NCBI RefSeq assembly: GCF_016888135.1
Contig: NZ_JACSWB010000143.1
Span: 1-56,845, forward strand
DNA: 56,845 nucleotides
Direction of reading: 5' to 3'
Source: Leptolyngbya sp. CCY15150
GTDB lineage: Bacteria > Cyanobacteriota > Cyanobacteriia > RECH01
The notes under the pieces are model-generated. The model worked only from the letters and a program-made list of their open reading frames with translations, did not search any database and was not told the origin of the DNA. Positions 15,990-25,864 of the stretch are shown piece after piece; position 1 is the first letter of the stretch; every line of letters begins with the position of its first letter. The position numbers were made by a program, and so were the translations under genes.

Positions 15990-17753
15990 ATGTCTTCAGC
16001 CCCATCTTTCGAAGCTGCAATTCTAAGCAAGCAGATTAAAGAGGTATGTCAACAGTTTGATGATCTTCTTTCTACGGCAAAATCAGACGAGATTACTCAG
16101 CTTCGGCAAACATTTCGCAGTGAGTTCAAAGAGTATCAACAAAATAAAGCGCTGACGGTTGCATTTGTGGGTCAATACAGTGCAGGAAAGTCAACCATTA
16201 TTTCTGCACTTACCGGGCGACGAGATATTCATATTGATACGGATATTGCTACGGACAAGACCACATCCTATGACTGGAACGGCATCCAAATTATTGATAC
16301 TCCGGGACTGTTTACCGATCGTAAGGATCATGATGATATCACTTACCAGGCGATAGCAAAAGCAGATTTACTCGTATTCTGTCTGACCCATATGTTGTTT
16401 GATACCCTGACCGTCGAAAACTTCAAGAAGCTGGCTTACACTGAAGGGTATCGCTGGAAAATCATGCTGGTGATCAACAAAATGTCGGCTGCTGCCGGTG
16501 AAGAAGATCAGAAAATTGCTAGCTATCGTCATAGCTTAGCTGACGCACTTAAGCCCTACTCTCTTGATGAATTTCCCATCTGTTTTATTGATGCCCAAGA
16601 TTACTGCGAAGGTGTTGATGAAGATGATGAATTTCTGGAAGAGGTTAGCCGCTTTGAGACATTCATTGCAGAACTCAATCAGTTTGTGAAGCAGCGATCG
16701 TCCCTAACAAAATTTGATGTTCCGATCAGGATTACGCTTAAGAATCTTGACGAATCTCAGATTTTATTTGCTCGAAATTCTGATGAAGATACGGCATTTT
16801 TATTAATCCTATCCCACCTTTCTCGGCGTATCGAGAGAGAGAGAGAACGACTGCGAACAAATATCAAACGTATTGCTCTTGATCTATCAATAGCAATTAA
16901 CGAAGAAGGAAGGAATCTTGCTGCGGCTGTCGGCGATCCAGAATTTGAATCACTAAATAGTAAATCCGAACTCAATGTTCGTGAATATTATGAATCAGCC
17001 TCGGAAGAACTTTATAAGGTTCTTGAAGCAGCAAATTTATCCATTCAAAATGAAGTTTTAGATGAACTAAAAAGTGGCTTAACAACAGCATTTATAAGAC
17101 AACTTAATCTCAACGATGAACTTGGAAACCATCAATCTCCAAAAGAGAAAGGTAATGCTAAGCAAGCTCAAAGTCAGTTTAATTTCTTTAAGGAGATTGG
17201 AGAAAAAATAGGTGTTTCTCTTGCGAAGTCTGCAACGGGAAGATTTGCTACAGGAACAGGTAAGATTTTTCTTCGTTCTATGGATGCTACTGGTAGTGCA
17301 TTGCATAAAGGAATTTTAGAGATTGGCAAACTGATCGGTTTCAAGTTTAGACCATGGCAGGCTGTAAATATGGCCAAAGGCATCGGCAATGCTGCAAAAT
17401 TCCTGGGGCCAGCCTTAGGGATCTTAGCGATTGCTGCAGAATTCTATGGCATGGCAGAGGAACAAAAGCGTGAACAAGAAATGGCAGACATTCGTCGTGA
17501 CATTACCAGTACATTCAAAGCGCTAACGATTGATCTTGAACAGCAGATTAACGAAATTCGTACTGAATTTGAACAGCAGGTGTATGGAACACTAGAACGC
17601 AATATTGATGCCGCCAAGCAGAAAACATTCAGTGCAATGAATACTTCCAGTACTGAACTAGCAAGGGTTGAGCAAATTCGCACCAATCTACGCACCATCC
17701 TTGACGACATCCAAAAGAGTGTCTCTAGTCCCCTGCTTGACCAACAAAACTAA
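15990..17753 (+). CDS. Second dynamin-like GTPase of the tandem pair (LeoA-like)
   Basis: The 587-residue GTPase has G1 GQYSAGKS (61-68), switch I threonines around 91-92 (DKTTSYDW), G3 DTPG (103-106) and a G4-like NKMS (163-166) in place of NKxD. A heptad-rich middle and C-terminal helical region follows, with Gly/Ala-rich hydrophobic stretches (SATGRFATGTGK; FLGPALGILAIAAEFYGMA) that could touch membrane. The order GTPase, long helical stalk, hydrophobic segment resembles LeoA/LeoB-type bacterial dynamins. It starts 26 bp after the first GTPase with an AGAGG Shine-Dalgarno, so the two are surely co-transcribed and probably form a heteromer. No HIP1 octamer occurs from about 14940 to 17777, unlike most of the window, which hints at transfer. 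Function in this organism is unknown. Confidence 0.78.
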   Translation: MSSAPSFEAAILSKQIKEVCQQFDDLLSTAKSDEITQLRQTFRSEFKEYQQNKALTVAFVGQYSAGKSTIISALTGRRDIHIDTDIATDKTTSYDWNGIQIIDTPGLFTDRKDHDDITYQAIAKADLLVFCLTHMLFDTLTVENFKKLAYTEGYRWKIMLVINKMSAAAGEEDQKIASYRHSLADALKPYSLDEFPICFIDAQDYCEGVDEDDEFLEEVSRFETFIAELNQFVKQRSSLTKFDVPIRITLKNLDESQILFARNSDEDTAFLLILSHLSRRIERERERLRTNIKRIALDLSIAINEEGRNLAAAVGDPEFESLNSKSELNVREYYESASEELYKVLEAANLSIQNEVLDELKSGLTTAFIRQLNLNDELGNHQSPKEKGNAKQAQSQFNFFKEIGEKIGVSLAKSATGRFATGTGKIFLRSMDATGSALHKGILEIGKLIGFKFRPWQAVNMAKGIGNAAKFLGPALGILAIAAEFYGMAEEQKREQEMADIRRDITSTFKALTIDLEQQINEIRTEFEQQVYGTLERNIDAAKQKTFSAMNTSSTELARVEQIRTNLRTILDDIQKSVSSPLLDQQN

Positions 17754-17777
17754 GAAGTTGGAATGCGTCAACTGAGG

Positions 17778-17890
17778 GCGATCGCCCTCTGGTTTACAGA
17801 AAAGCGATCGCCCCTTGGTTCAAAGAAAAGCGATCGCTCCCTGATTTACAGAAAAGCGATCGCTCTCCCGGTTTACAGAAAAGCGATCGC
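17778..17890. repeat. 26-bp tandem repeat built on the HIP1 octamer, five HIP1 copies
   Basis: GCGATCGC occurs at 17778, 17804, 17830, 17856 and 17883, spaced exactly 26, 26, 26 and 27 bases apart. The intervening bases are also conserved: a CTC/CCC block, then GGTTTACAGAAAA with small changes. It sits between the stop of the second dynamin-like gene and the converging end of the RTX-like gene. Unit-to-unit variation lies outside the octamer. Confidence 0.93.
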
Positions 17891-17930
17891 TCTACATTAA
17901 GCTTCAGCTAGTGATTCAAGGAAGATTACC

Positions 17931-20900
17931 TTAAACAAAGTTGCTGACATTATTGATTTGATTGATGGTTGTGTTGGCAATTTGGGCGATCGCTTCTTCA
18001 CCGACAAAGATAAATGCATCGGCAGCTTCTGAACCTGTTCCTTGATAGAAACTGAGGTCAGCGAGACTCAGACTTGTGAGCTGTAGGGCATCGCTGCCAA
18101 CTTCAAAGTCACCGATGAAGTTGTAGGCTCCTGTTCGTAAGACGAAGGTATCATTACCGGCTCCGCCTAACAGGGTATTCAGCCCTAGACCACCATCAAT
18201 CAGGTCATCCCCTGAACCCGTGGCAATGTAGTCGTCTCCACTACCGGTGAGGATATCTTTATTGCCAGCAGGTTGAGCCGCATCCACCATGTAGATAATG
18301 TTATCGCCTCCTGCATCTTGAACAATATCTGTTCCAGTGCCTAAGCCAATCGAGTCGTTGCCGATGCCGGTGAAGATGTTGTAATCACCGTTTTCTAGCC
18401 AAACGATGTTATTGCCATTGCCGAGATTCAAGAGGTCAGTACCACCGCCACCATTCACCGCATAGACAAAGTCATCTCCGTCGCCGACAGTCACAATGTC
18501 GTCACCAAGTCCAATCCCAACCAGGTTGTTCCCGGCACCTGCATTAATGGTGTTATCGCCACTAGGCAGCCAGATGTTATCATCACCCACGCCGGTTGTA
18601 ATGGTATTTGTACCTCCATTGGCAGCCGCAGGGTCAGCAAGGTAGACGAAATTATTGCCATTACCTGTTGTAACGACATCGTTTCCGCTACCCATGCCAA
18701 TGATATTGTTACCACTGCCAGCGATGACTGTATTGTTACCACTTTCGTTGTAATAATTGTCATCACCCTCACCGCCGCTTAAGACATCATCGCCGGTATC
18801 ACCGAAGAGGAAGTCTGAACCAGGGGTTCCGGCAAAGAAGTCGTTGTTTGTGAAGCCAACAAAGCTATTGCCACTATAGGTTCCAGGAGATCCTTTAGTG
18901 TCGATAGAGACTCCCCGCGTGTTACCGCCGGTTGTGTTATCGAAGGTGTTGTTGATCAGGCTAGAGTTTGGCCCACGGGAGCGTAAGGCCGTAGCAAAGC
19001 GATTTGTGAATCCAGTGAATGAATTATTTTCAAATAAAACCGTATCGGCATCAATGGTGACTAAGTTATTCCCCTGTTCCGATACGCCATCATTTGAGCT
19101 AATACCGCCAGCAATGCCAGTAATACTGTTGTTGGAGAAGGTAATCGTGTTGCTGACATAGGGCCCCGAACCACCGTTGCCCATGGTCACCAGTTGGCGC
19201 GGTACATTGTTGCCAACATTAAACTGAGTGCCAAATCCAATGCCACCTGGATTACTGCCTTCAAAGGTCTGTCCCGAGAAGGTATTGCTGTCAATTAACG
19301 TATTGGTGATAGCCGCTCCAAACTCGGATAGGAGACCTGCATCACCGTTGGCAACAATATCGTTACCTTGGATGACAAGACCACTATTGCTACCTTGAAT
19401 GTAGACGGCGGCTTTTTCAATGGCACCATTGCCATTCAACCCAATGATGGTAAAACCTTGGGTCATATTGCCGAGCCTAACAAAATTAGTATTCGGCTGA
19501 ATTTGTACCGTTCCTAGAGGAGAGCCAGCTACTCCCTGGATCGTCGTAGCATCCTGTCCATTCACGGATAGCAGGGTGATGGACTGATCAATGATAACGT
19601 TCTCGTTGTATACGCCATCATCGACTAGGACTAGATAGCCTGTTGAAGCAGCATCCACACCCGCCTGGATCGTGTCAAAGGTGCCCACTAAGTTATTGCT
19701 TGTGTCAAAGACTTGGACAGGCTTTGTCAAATCAAAGGTTACGCCATCTCCTTGGAAGGTAATAACTTCAATGCTGGATAGCGTATCTACACCATCATCT
19801 CCGTCGATAGGATCGATATCGGTGACACCGGTAAATCCAACGACTTGTCCGCTGGGTGCAGTGGTCAATCCAATGGAATAGCCATCACGGGATCCGCTAT
19901 AACTTGCCGTGTCAACGCCTGTCCCTCCTATCAGGGAGTCATTTCCACCACTACCTTCAAAGAGGTTACTGCCGCCAACTCCAGTCAGCACATCATCACC
20001 GGTGCCGCCTAGGAGCTGATCATTACCTTCAGATCCTTCAAAGACATTTGTGCCAGATAATACCCGAGTAGCACCATTGATATTGGAAACTCCTGGGAAC
20101 GTGCCATTAAAGGTATTGTTTTGAACAACAACATCTTCAAAGGCTTCAGTGGGTAGTCGATTATCCAAGGCAACAGCAGCACTGGCGATCGCATTAAACG
20201 TGTTACCAGTGACCTGAATATCAGACTGTGTGCCCTGAGTTGCAGTGCCCGTCGCAGCGGCAAATCGAGTTCCAAAGAAGAAGTTGGTGAAGGTGTTGTC
20301 TGTAATGTCGAGCCCTGTCAAATCTCGATCATCTAGGGTAACAATCCCGTCATAAGCTCCGGAAAACAGGTTGCCAGAGATGGTCACATTAGAGGTGGAG
20401 TTGACTGACCCATCCGCATCTAACGATAGCTGAACGGCATAGCGAGCCGCGGTAAAGGTGGTGGCGGCATCGGACAGATCGGTTATACCGAGATCAATGG
20501 TATTGCCTGTGATCTGAACATTTTGGGAGTTATCAATCTGAATGCCGCGTCGCCCTGATGAACCTACGTTATCGTGGGTTGCTACATTATTGGCAATCAC
20601 TAACCCATCAATGTTATCAATCCGAATCACAGATGCGTCGTTGCCGGTAATTCCATCAAAGCGGTTGCCTGTTATGGCCCAGTTCGTCCCGCCTGTCGGT
20701 GCGCCACCGTTACCAAAACCATTGGTGATGAACTGAGCAGCGTTATTACTAAGGGCTACAAAGTCGTTAAATGCGATCGTGATGTTGTTGTAGTTAACAC
20801 TCCCATTGGCTCCGCCTCGAATGGCTGCGCTGGGATTGGAAAACTCAAAACCACGAATCGTAATGTCATCTGAGCCTAGAGTAAATGATCCTTGAATGAT

Positions 20901-21086
20901 AGATTCTGCACCACGGGACGGATCATTCCCTGTTAACCCATCATTGGCACCAATCAGGGTCAATGGTTTGTTGATGGTCACATTGCCAACATAGGTGCCT
21001 GCACCAATCAGCAGGGTATCACCTGGATTCGCTGCATCTACAGCCGCTTGAATACTTGTAAATGTGCCGACGCTGATAATAGCCAT
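17931..21086 (-). CDS. Large beta-helix / RTX-type calcium-binding surface or secreted protein
   Basis: The 1051-residue, Gly/Asn/Asp-rich protein has no lysine-rich or catalytic motifs I can identify. The N-terminus (TFTSIQAAVDAANPGDTLL) and a second segment near residue 460 begin right-handed parallel beta-helix domains of the pectate-lyase/NosD type, with repeated NVTISGN and VIQGND rungs. A short RTX-like block (GGTGDDVLTGVGG) separates them. The last ~300 residues are nonapeptide-like calcium-binding repeats (GSGNDVVTTGNGNN, GGAGNDTF). The C-terminus carries a hydrophobic FIFVG segment of the kind that follows RTX repeats in type I secreted proteins. There is no N-terminal signal peptide, which also fits type I export. 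The secretion genes are not here. Specific role unknown. Confidence 0.82.
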   Translation of the reverse strand: MAIISVGTFTSIQAAVDAANPGDTLLIGAGTYVGNVTINKPLTLIGANDGLTGNDPSRGAESIIQGSFTLGSDDITIRGFEFSNPSAAIRGGANGSVNYNNITIAFNDFVALSNNAAQFITNGFGNGGAPTGGTNWAITGNRFDGITGNDASVIRIDNIDGLVIANNVATHDNVGSSGRRGIQIDNSQNVQITGNTIDLGITDLSDAATTFTAARYAVQLSLDADGSVNSTSNVTISGNLFSGAYDGIVTLDDRDLTGLDITDNTFTNFFFGTRFAAATGTATQGTQSDIQVTGNTFNAIASAAVALDNRLPTEAFEDVVVQNNTFNGTFPGVSNINGATRVLSGTNVFEGSEGNDQLLGGTGDDVLTGVGGSNLFEGSGGNDSLIGGTGVDTASYSGSRDGYSIGLTTAPSGQVVGFTGVTDIDPIDGDDGVDTLSSIEVITFQGDGVTFDLTKPVQVFDTSNNLVGTFDTIQAGVDAASTGYLVLVDDGVYNENVIIDQSITLLSVNGQDATTIQGVAGSPLGTVQIQPNTNFVRLGNMTQGFTIIGLNGNGAIEKAAVYIQGSNSGLVIQGNDIVANGDAGLLSEFGAAITNTLIDSNTFSGQTFEGSNPGGIGFGTQFNVGNNVPRQLVTMGNGGSGPYVSNTITFSNNSITGIAGGISSNDGVSEQGNNLVTIDADTVLFENNSFTGFTNRFATALRSRGPNSSLINNTFDNTTGGNTRGVSIDTKGSPGTYSGNSFVGFTNNDFFAGTPGSDFLFGDTGDDVLSGGEGDDNYYNESGNNTVIAGSGNNIIGMGSGNDVVTTGNGNNFVYLADPAAANGGTNTITTGVGDDNIWLPSGDNTINAGAGNNLVGIGLGDDIVTVGDGDDFVYAVNGGGGTDLLNLGNGNNIVWLENGDYNIFTGIGNDSIGLGTGTDIVQDAGGDNIIYMVDAAQPAGNKDILTGSGDDYIATGSGDDLIDGGLGLNTLLGGAGNDTFVLRTGAYNFIGDFEVGSDALQLTSLSLADLSFYQGTGSEAADAFIFVGEEAIAQIANTTINQINNVSNFV

Positions 21087-22072
21087 GACGTCAAGAAGTC
21101 CTTATTAACCAATAACTACAAAGCCATCAAATACAGAAAAAACAGAGGAACATGAACCATGTTCTATGTGGGTAAGCATCCAAAACTAGCAGGTCATGCA
21201 TAAAAAACCTGCGGTGTTGCTGAATCTACGGTACGAACCTCTAGCTAGAGATTCTGAAACTCTATGCAACATGTTGCGGAATCATACGGCTATTCAGCAA
21301 CACCGAACCTGCTATCAGGGTCTTGAATGGATCACACCTCTGTTTTATAGATCTCTAGGCAATGGTTTGAAACCTCTGGAAACTTTGATTTCTTGTATAG
21401 AAGAATCAGAGTTCGGCCAAGGTTTCAAACATGTCCTAATGCACCCCAAGGTCTAATTCAATATGTGGACAAAAGGTAAGCATATTGAATGAACGGTGGT
21501 CTTGAAGAGTGCTTACTCTTGCTGGGAGATATACTTACTTTGTAACTCATTGATTAGCAGAGTTCAATGAATACACGTAGAACTTTATCATCCCTTTAAA
21601 GAAAATAGCCTTAAAACAGTTGGCTTTAAAGACTGGAATAGCCTTGAACTTTGCCCCGTAGCTGTTTTTACACGAAAAATATTAAGTGTTGACAACAGGA
21701 CGCATTGTATTGCAACCGTAAAGACCATGTTCCAAAACCACATTCAAAAGCAGCTCACTTTAAATACTTTCTTTAAAATATTTGATCTTAGGGGCAATGA
21801 CTTGTAAAGAGACGGATCTCTAATTATTCTGCTGGGGTGCTATGGAAACAAGAGAGAAAAATCTATGCCTAGGTTATTCTGTACATCGCTGTTGTTGATG
21901 GTCTAGCCTGAAAAGCGATCGCTCTCGTTCAATATCGTGACGTATGATGATCTAAATTAGACTGTGTACCCATGTCGGTACCAATTCTCATTTCGAGACG
22001 AATATTTCTTATTTTAATTGTTGGGTTAATTAGCCCTACTGGTTTAGATGGATAATCAAGGGAGCGATCGCC
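21087..22072. other. Intergenic region upstream of the RTX-type gene
   Basis: The gap is about 986 bases between two minus-strand genes. It contains the MITE at 21212-21305, AT-rich stretches near 21540-21800, and one HIP1 octamer near 21916. An 86-codon frame at 21196-21456 is created mostly by the MITE and is not believed. I see no RNA gene. Confidence 0.45.
21212..21305. mobile_element. 94-bp MITE with 14-bp TIRs and 6-bp target duplication
   Basis: Perfect 14-bp inverted repeats CGGTGTTGCTGAAT (21212-21225) and ATTCAGCAACACCG (21292-21305) bound a 94-bp element. The hexamer AACCTG flanks it on both sides (21206-21211 and 21306-21311) as a target duplication. It has no coding capacity. 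A decayed relative is at 12849-12936. The mobilising transposase family is unknown to me. Confidence 0.82.
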
Positions 22073-22909
22073 CTAGAATTGCACTTGATGGGTAAACAGA
22101 AGATTGAACAATCCGTGATCGTAGGCTTGATGGGCTGCTAGTTTGATCAACTGTTCGCTCCGCCCATCGAGGAGGTAGCTGTCATACCCTAAGGATGCCA
22201 TGAAGCTTCTTAACTGCATTTGGCTCGATCCCAGTTTTTGCAGCCCAAACGCATTGATTTCCACAATCACGAAGGGTGGACGCAGGGTTTCTAAGGTATG
22301 TTGACCACCCCGTAGGATCAGGTGTTCGGCACCCTCGGTATCAATTTTGATCAGTTTAATCGCGTCTAGACCATGCTGCTGCACCAGAGCATCTAGGGTG
22401 GTCATGGGTATGGTTTGGACAAAGGGATTATCTTGGCTCTTGGTATTAAAGGGATGGTCTCCCACATTCCACAGGGCATGACCACCATCATTGTCTAGAT
22501 TGAAGAAAAACTGCGTTTCTTGTTGAGTATCGCCGATCGCTCCATGGATCACCTGCACCTGCTGAAAATGATTAATCGCTACATTATGGAGAATTCGCTT
22601 GTAGTTGGATGTTTCTAGCTCACAGGACATAACCATACCCGTCTCGCCCACGAGCATGGCGGCAATCAGGGTGTAATAGCCAATATGTGCGCCAATATCA
22701 ATCATGCGATCGCCGGGTTGCAAAAACTGAGGAAACCATCGAACGACCTCAGGTTCATACATCAGCCCTTGGGAAAAAGCATCCAGCATCAACGCTTGGG
22801 TAAACTCCTGGGGATTGAGGAACAGCTTGAGGATGGTCGATCCCTCCCCCTGTTGAATACTAAGCTGAATGGTTTTGCCGATGCCTGGCTTGGACGGAGA
22901 TGAACTCAT
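22073..22909 (-). CDS. FkbM-family SAM-dependent methyltransferase
   Basis: The 278-residue Rossmann-fold methyltransferase of the FkbM type modifies sugar or polyketide hydroxyls in characterised members. The SAM-binding motif I is DRMIDIGAHIGYYTLIAAM (about 68-86). Later blocks include VMSCELETSNYKRI (acidic residue binding the ribose), AIKLIKIDTEGAEHLIL (the FkbM hallmark KIDTEGAE), and PPFVIVEIN. The substrate is probably an envelope polysaccharide or glycolipid, but no neighbouring glycan genes specify it. The ATG at 22909 (MSSSPSKPG) fits the family length. Confidence 0.9.
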   Translation of the reverse strand: MSSSPSKPGIGKTIQLSIQQGEGSTILKLFLNPQEFTQALMLDAFSQGLMYEPEVVRWFPQFLQPGDRMIDIGAHIGYYTLIAAMLVGETGMVMSCELETSNYKRILHNVAINHFQQVQVIHGAIGDTQQETQFFFNLDNDGGHALWNVGDHPFNTKSQDNPFVQTIPMTTLDALVQQHGLDAIKLIKIDTEGAEHLILRGGQHTLETLRPPFVIVEINAFGLQKLGSSQMQLRSFMASLGYDSYLLDGRSEQLIKLAAHQAYDHGLFNLLFTHQVQF

Positions 22910-23020
22910 GGAACCATCGTTACCGTAGAGGGATGATCAAAAAACTGCCCCCAACCTAGCGGATGAAGGGCAGTTCTGTCTATGAGCTTTAGTTTTGCTT
23001 AGCCTACGCTAAGACCTAGG

Positions 23021-25381
23021 CTAGGGTGTTTCTGAGGCTTCTGCGGTGATGCTTTCAGCGCGTAGCTGTTTCGCGGCAGCGATCGCGTCCTCGGTCTTCT
23101 TGGCATCCAGCTTCAGAATTAGAGTAGACAGGGGCGGTAGGCAAAGATCGATGGAGAAGGGACGATTGTGGAACGCCCATTCTTCTGCCCATTTGCCGCC
23201 TAAGTTGCCCATGTTGCTGCCGCCGTAGTCGCGGGCATCACTGTTAAATAGCTCGGTGTAGAAGCCGGACTTGGGTACACCGATGCGATAGTGGGAATGG
23301 GGCTGGGGCGTGAAGTTGCAGACCACGACAATAAATTCATCGGAGTCCTTAGCCCAGCGAATGAACGAAACCACGCTATGGCGATTGTCATTACAGTCGA
23401 TCCATTCAAAACCCTGTTGGTCAAAGTCTTGGGTATAGAGAGCGGGTTCACTGCGATACAGCTCATTCAGCTTAGTGAGGCAGTGCTTGAGTTTTTGGTG
23501 CGGTTCATACTGCAGCAGCCGCCACTCTAGATCTCCCCAAACGTTCCACTCACTCCACTGCCCAAACTCCATGCTCATGAACAGGGTTTTTTTGCCAGGA
23601 TGGGCAAACATATAGGTATAGAGACAGCGAAGACTAGCAAACTTTTGCCATTCATCGCCGTGCATCTTGCCAATCATGTTGCTCTTGCCATGCACCACCT
23701 CATCGTGGGACAGCGCCAGCATGAAGTTTTCGGTGAAGGCATACATGATGCTGAAGGTGACGTTGTTCTGATGGAACTGGCGGAACCAGTGATCCATGTG
23801 GAAGTAGTCGAGCATGTCATGCATCCAGCCCATGTTCCACTTGAGATTGAAGCCCAAGCCGCCGACGTAGGTGGGCCAAGACACCATGGGCCAAGAGGTA
23901 GACTCTTCGGCAATAGATAGAATGCCGGGGAAGTAGCTGAAGATGACGTGGTTCATCTGGCGGATGAATTCTGCCGCTTCGATATTTTCCCGACCGCCGT
24001 ACTGATTGGTGACCCATTCTCCGGGCTCGCGGCAGTAGTCGAGGTAGAGCATGGAGGCGACGGCGTCTACCCGAATGCCATCAATGTGGTACTTGTCGAA
24101 CCAGAAGAGAGCATTGGCCACGAGGAAGTTGCGCACTTCATTGCGGGCGTAGTTGAAAACGAGGGTGCCCCAGCCCTTATGTTCACCTTTGCGAGGATCG
24201 GCATGTTCATACAGGTGGGTGCCGTCGAAGAAGGCCAGACCGTGGCCATCCTTGGGAAAGTGCCCCGGTACCCAGTCCACAATCACACCGATGCCATGGG
24301 CATGGCATTGATCCACGAAATACATGAAGTCTTGAGGGGTGCCGTAGCGGCTGGTGCAGGCGTAGTAGCCCGTCACCTGATAGCCCCAGGATCCGTCAAA
24401 GGGATGCTCGGCCACCGGGAGCAGTTCAATGTGGGTGAAACCCAGGTCTTTGACATAGGGAATCAGTTTGTCCGCCAACTCGCGATAGGTGAGGAAGCGC
24501 GCGCCGGGCTTGAGATCTGATACTTGGATGGCGGGCTCAGGCTTGCCGTCGGCTCCCAGAGCCGGTTCGTCAGAGGCGGCATGGAGCCAGGAGCCTATGT
24601 GAACTTCGTAGATCGATACGGGCTGGGTGAGGGGTTCGGAATGGCGGCGTTGCTCCATCCACTCTGCATCGTTCCAGGCATAGGAATCTAGGTCAGCCAC
24701 GATGGAGGCGGTTTTGGGTCGTATTTCTTGCTGGAAGCCGTAGGGATCCGATTTTTCGTAGATGTGACCGTCGTGGTTTTTGATCTCGAACTTGTAGCGA
24801 TCGCCCACCCCGACTTGAGGAATAAACAAATCCCAAACTCCGTTACCGGTGCGGCGCATTTGGTGTTTGCGTCCATCCCAGAGGTTGAAGTCACCCAGCA
24901 GGGACACATTGCGAGCATTGGGTGCCCAGACGGCAAAGTAAACGCCCTTGATGCCGTCCATTTCAACGGTGTGGGCCCCAAGCTTCTCGTAGATGCGGTG
25001 GTGATTGCCTTCGGAGAACAGGTGAATGTCTAGATCGGTGAGCCCCGGAGAGCGGAACGCGTAGGGGTCATACACGACTCGCTCGTGCTCCCCTTCTTTA
25101 ATACGCAGTTGGTAGTTGCTGAGTTCGGGGCGATCGATGACGCATTCAAAAAAGTGGGGATGGTGTACCGACTGCATCGCGTGCTCAGTGGGCACTGGAT
25201 AATCTTTGCCAGCGTTGGGGCAAATCACCCAAGCTTCACTAGCTTCTGGTAGATAGGCGCGAATGACCCAGACCGATTTGCCGTTGAGGTCAATGGGGTG
25301 AGGCCCCAACACATCAAAAGGATCGTGATGCTGATTCCAGACAATGCGATCGATTTGATCGGAAGCAACGGTCTGCGTCAT
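23021..25381 (-). CDS. glgB: 1,4-alpha-glucan (glycogen) branching enzyme
   Basis: GlgB cuts alpha-1,4 glucan chains and rejoins them through alpha-1,6 links during glycogen synthesis in the cytoplasm. The 786-residue protein has an N-terminal CBM48-like region, a second CBM48 ([20 protein letters not shown]) and a GH13 TIM barrel. Catalytic residues are the nucleophile D439 in [13 protein letters not shown] and acid/base E492 in ILSIAEEST; the transition-state Asp is in [17 protein letters not shown]-terminal beta domain follows, ending in [14 protein letters not shown], and length is normal. The frame extends to 25408, but the ATG at 25381 (MTQTVASDQ) is the likely start. It is alone rather than in a glg operon, as usual for cyanobacteria. 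Confidence 0.97.
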   Translation of the reverse strand: MTQTVASDQIDRIVWNQHHDPFDVLGPHPIDLNGKSVWVIRAYLPEASEAWVICPNAGKDYPVPTEHAMQSVHHPHFFECVIDRPELSNYQLRIKEGEHERVVYDPYAFRSPGLTDLDIHLFSEGNHHRIYEKLGAHTVEMDGIKGVYFAVWAPNARNVSLLGDFNLWDGRKHQMRRTGNGVWDLFIPQVGVGDRYKFEIKNHDGHIYEKSDPYGFQQEIRPKTASIVADLDSYAWNDAEWMEQRRHSEPLTQPVSIYEVHIGSWLHAASDEPALGADGKPEPAIQVSDLKPGARFLTYRELADKLIPYVKDLGFTHIELLPVAEHPFDGSWGYQVTGYYACTSRYGTPQDFMYFVDQCHAHGIGVIVDWVPGHFPKDGHGLAFFDGTHLYEHADPRKGEHKGWGTLVFNYARNEVRNFLVANALFWFDKYHIDGIRVDAVASMLYLDYCREPGEWVTNQYGGRENIEAAEFIRQMNHVIFSYFPGILSIAEESTSWPMVSWPTYVGGLGFNLKWNMGWMHDMLDYFHMDHWFRQFHQNNVTFSIMYAFTENFMLALSHDEVVHGKSNMIGKMHGDEWQKFASLRCLYTYMFAHPGKKTLFMSMEFGQWSEWNVWGDLEWRLLQYEPHQKLKHCLTKLNELYRSEPALYTQDFDQQGFEWIDCNDNRHSVVSFIRWAKDSDEFIVVVCNFTPQPHSHYRIGVPKSGFYTELFNSDARDYGGSNMGNLGGKWAEEWAFHNRPFSIDLCLPPLSTLILKLDAKKTEDAIAAAKQLRAESITAEASETP

Positions 25382-25864
25382 ATAAAGTACCTTCCTAGGG
25401 TGAATCACTCAATGAGCTGGGCTAAAGAAGAGTAGCGATCGCCTGCTGATGGGCAAATCGCAATTAGGCTTGCTGTGATACTATAGGCTGCTTTGAGTCA
25501 ACCGAGAGAATGACAAAGAACAAGTCATGCCATTAAATTCTGTAAATCTATTGTTATAAACTGTAACAGAACAGCGGGAAGTCTCACCTTTTCGTTCCAA
25601 CATTTTGAGAATAGCAGGTGTTTTAGTCAGCCGTGCATCCCTCTCTAGTCTGGTGGAGCGGCTAGGCTGTGATCTAGATCGTGCTTTTGGAACCTTTCGG
25701 TCACACTACAGCGTCGTTGGGCATGTCATAGATAGGGTATCGGTAGAGGTGGTCAGGCTTGCGCTCTGGGGCAGGAATGTTCCTGACGCACAGTGTAGCT
25801 GTAAACGATTCCTAAATAATGCATTCGTCCTCCTCGACCCTTTTGTCTCTTGGAGTGTGGTGGT
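25382..25864. other. Intergenic region upstream of glgB
   Basis: The gap is 483 bases, with a HIP1 octamer near 25435 and an AT-rich stretch (25525-25570) likely to include the glgB promoter. The 102-codon frame at 25605-25913 is not convincing: odd composition, and it overlaps the better small frame at 25865. Confidence 0.4.

Noticed and set aside
17778-17890. Possible CRISPR array at the 26-bp repeats
   Set aside because: Repeats are directly tandem with no unique spacers and no cas genes are near; it is a HIP1 minisatellite.
21196-21456. 86-codon frame in the gap upstream of the RTX-type gene
   Set aside because: Most of it is generated by the MITE and its inverted repeats.
23948-24520. 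190-codon plus-strand frame inside glgB
   Set aside because: It lies antisense to conserved GH13 sequence and has no recognisable domain.
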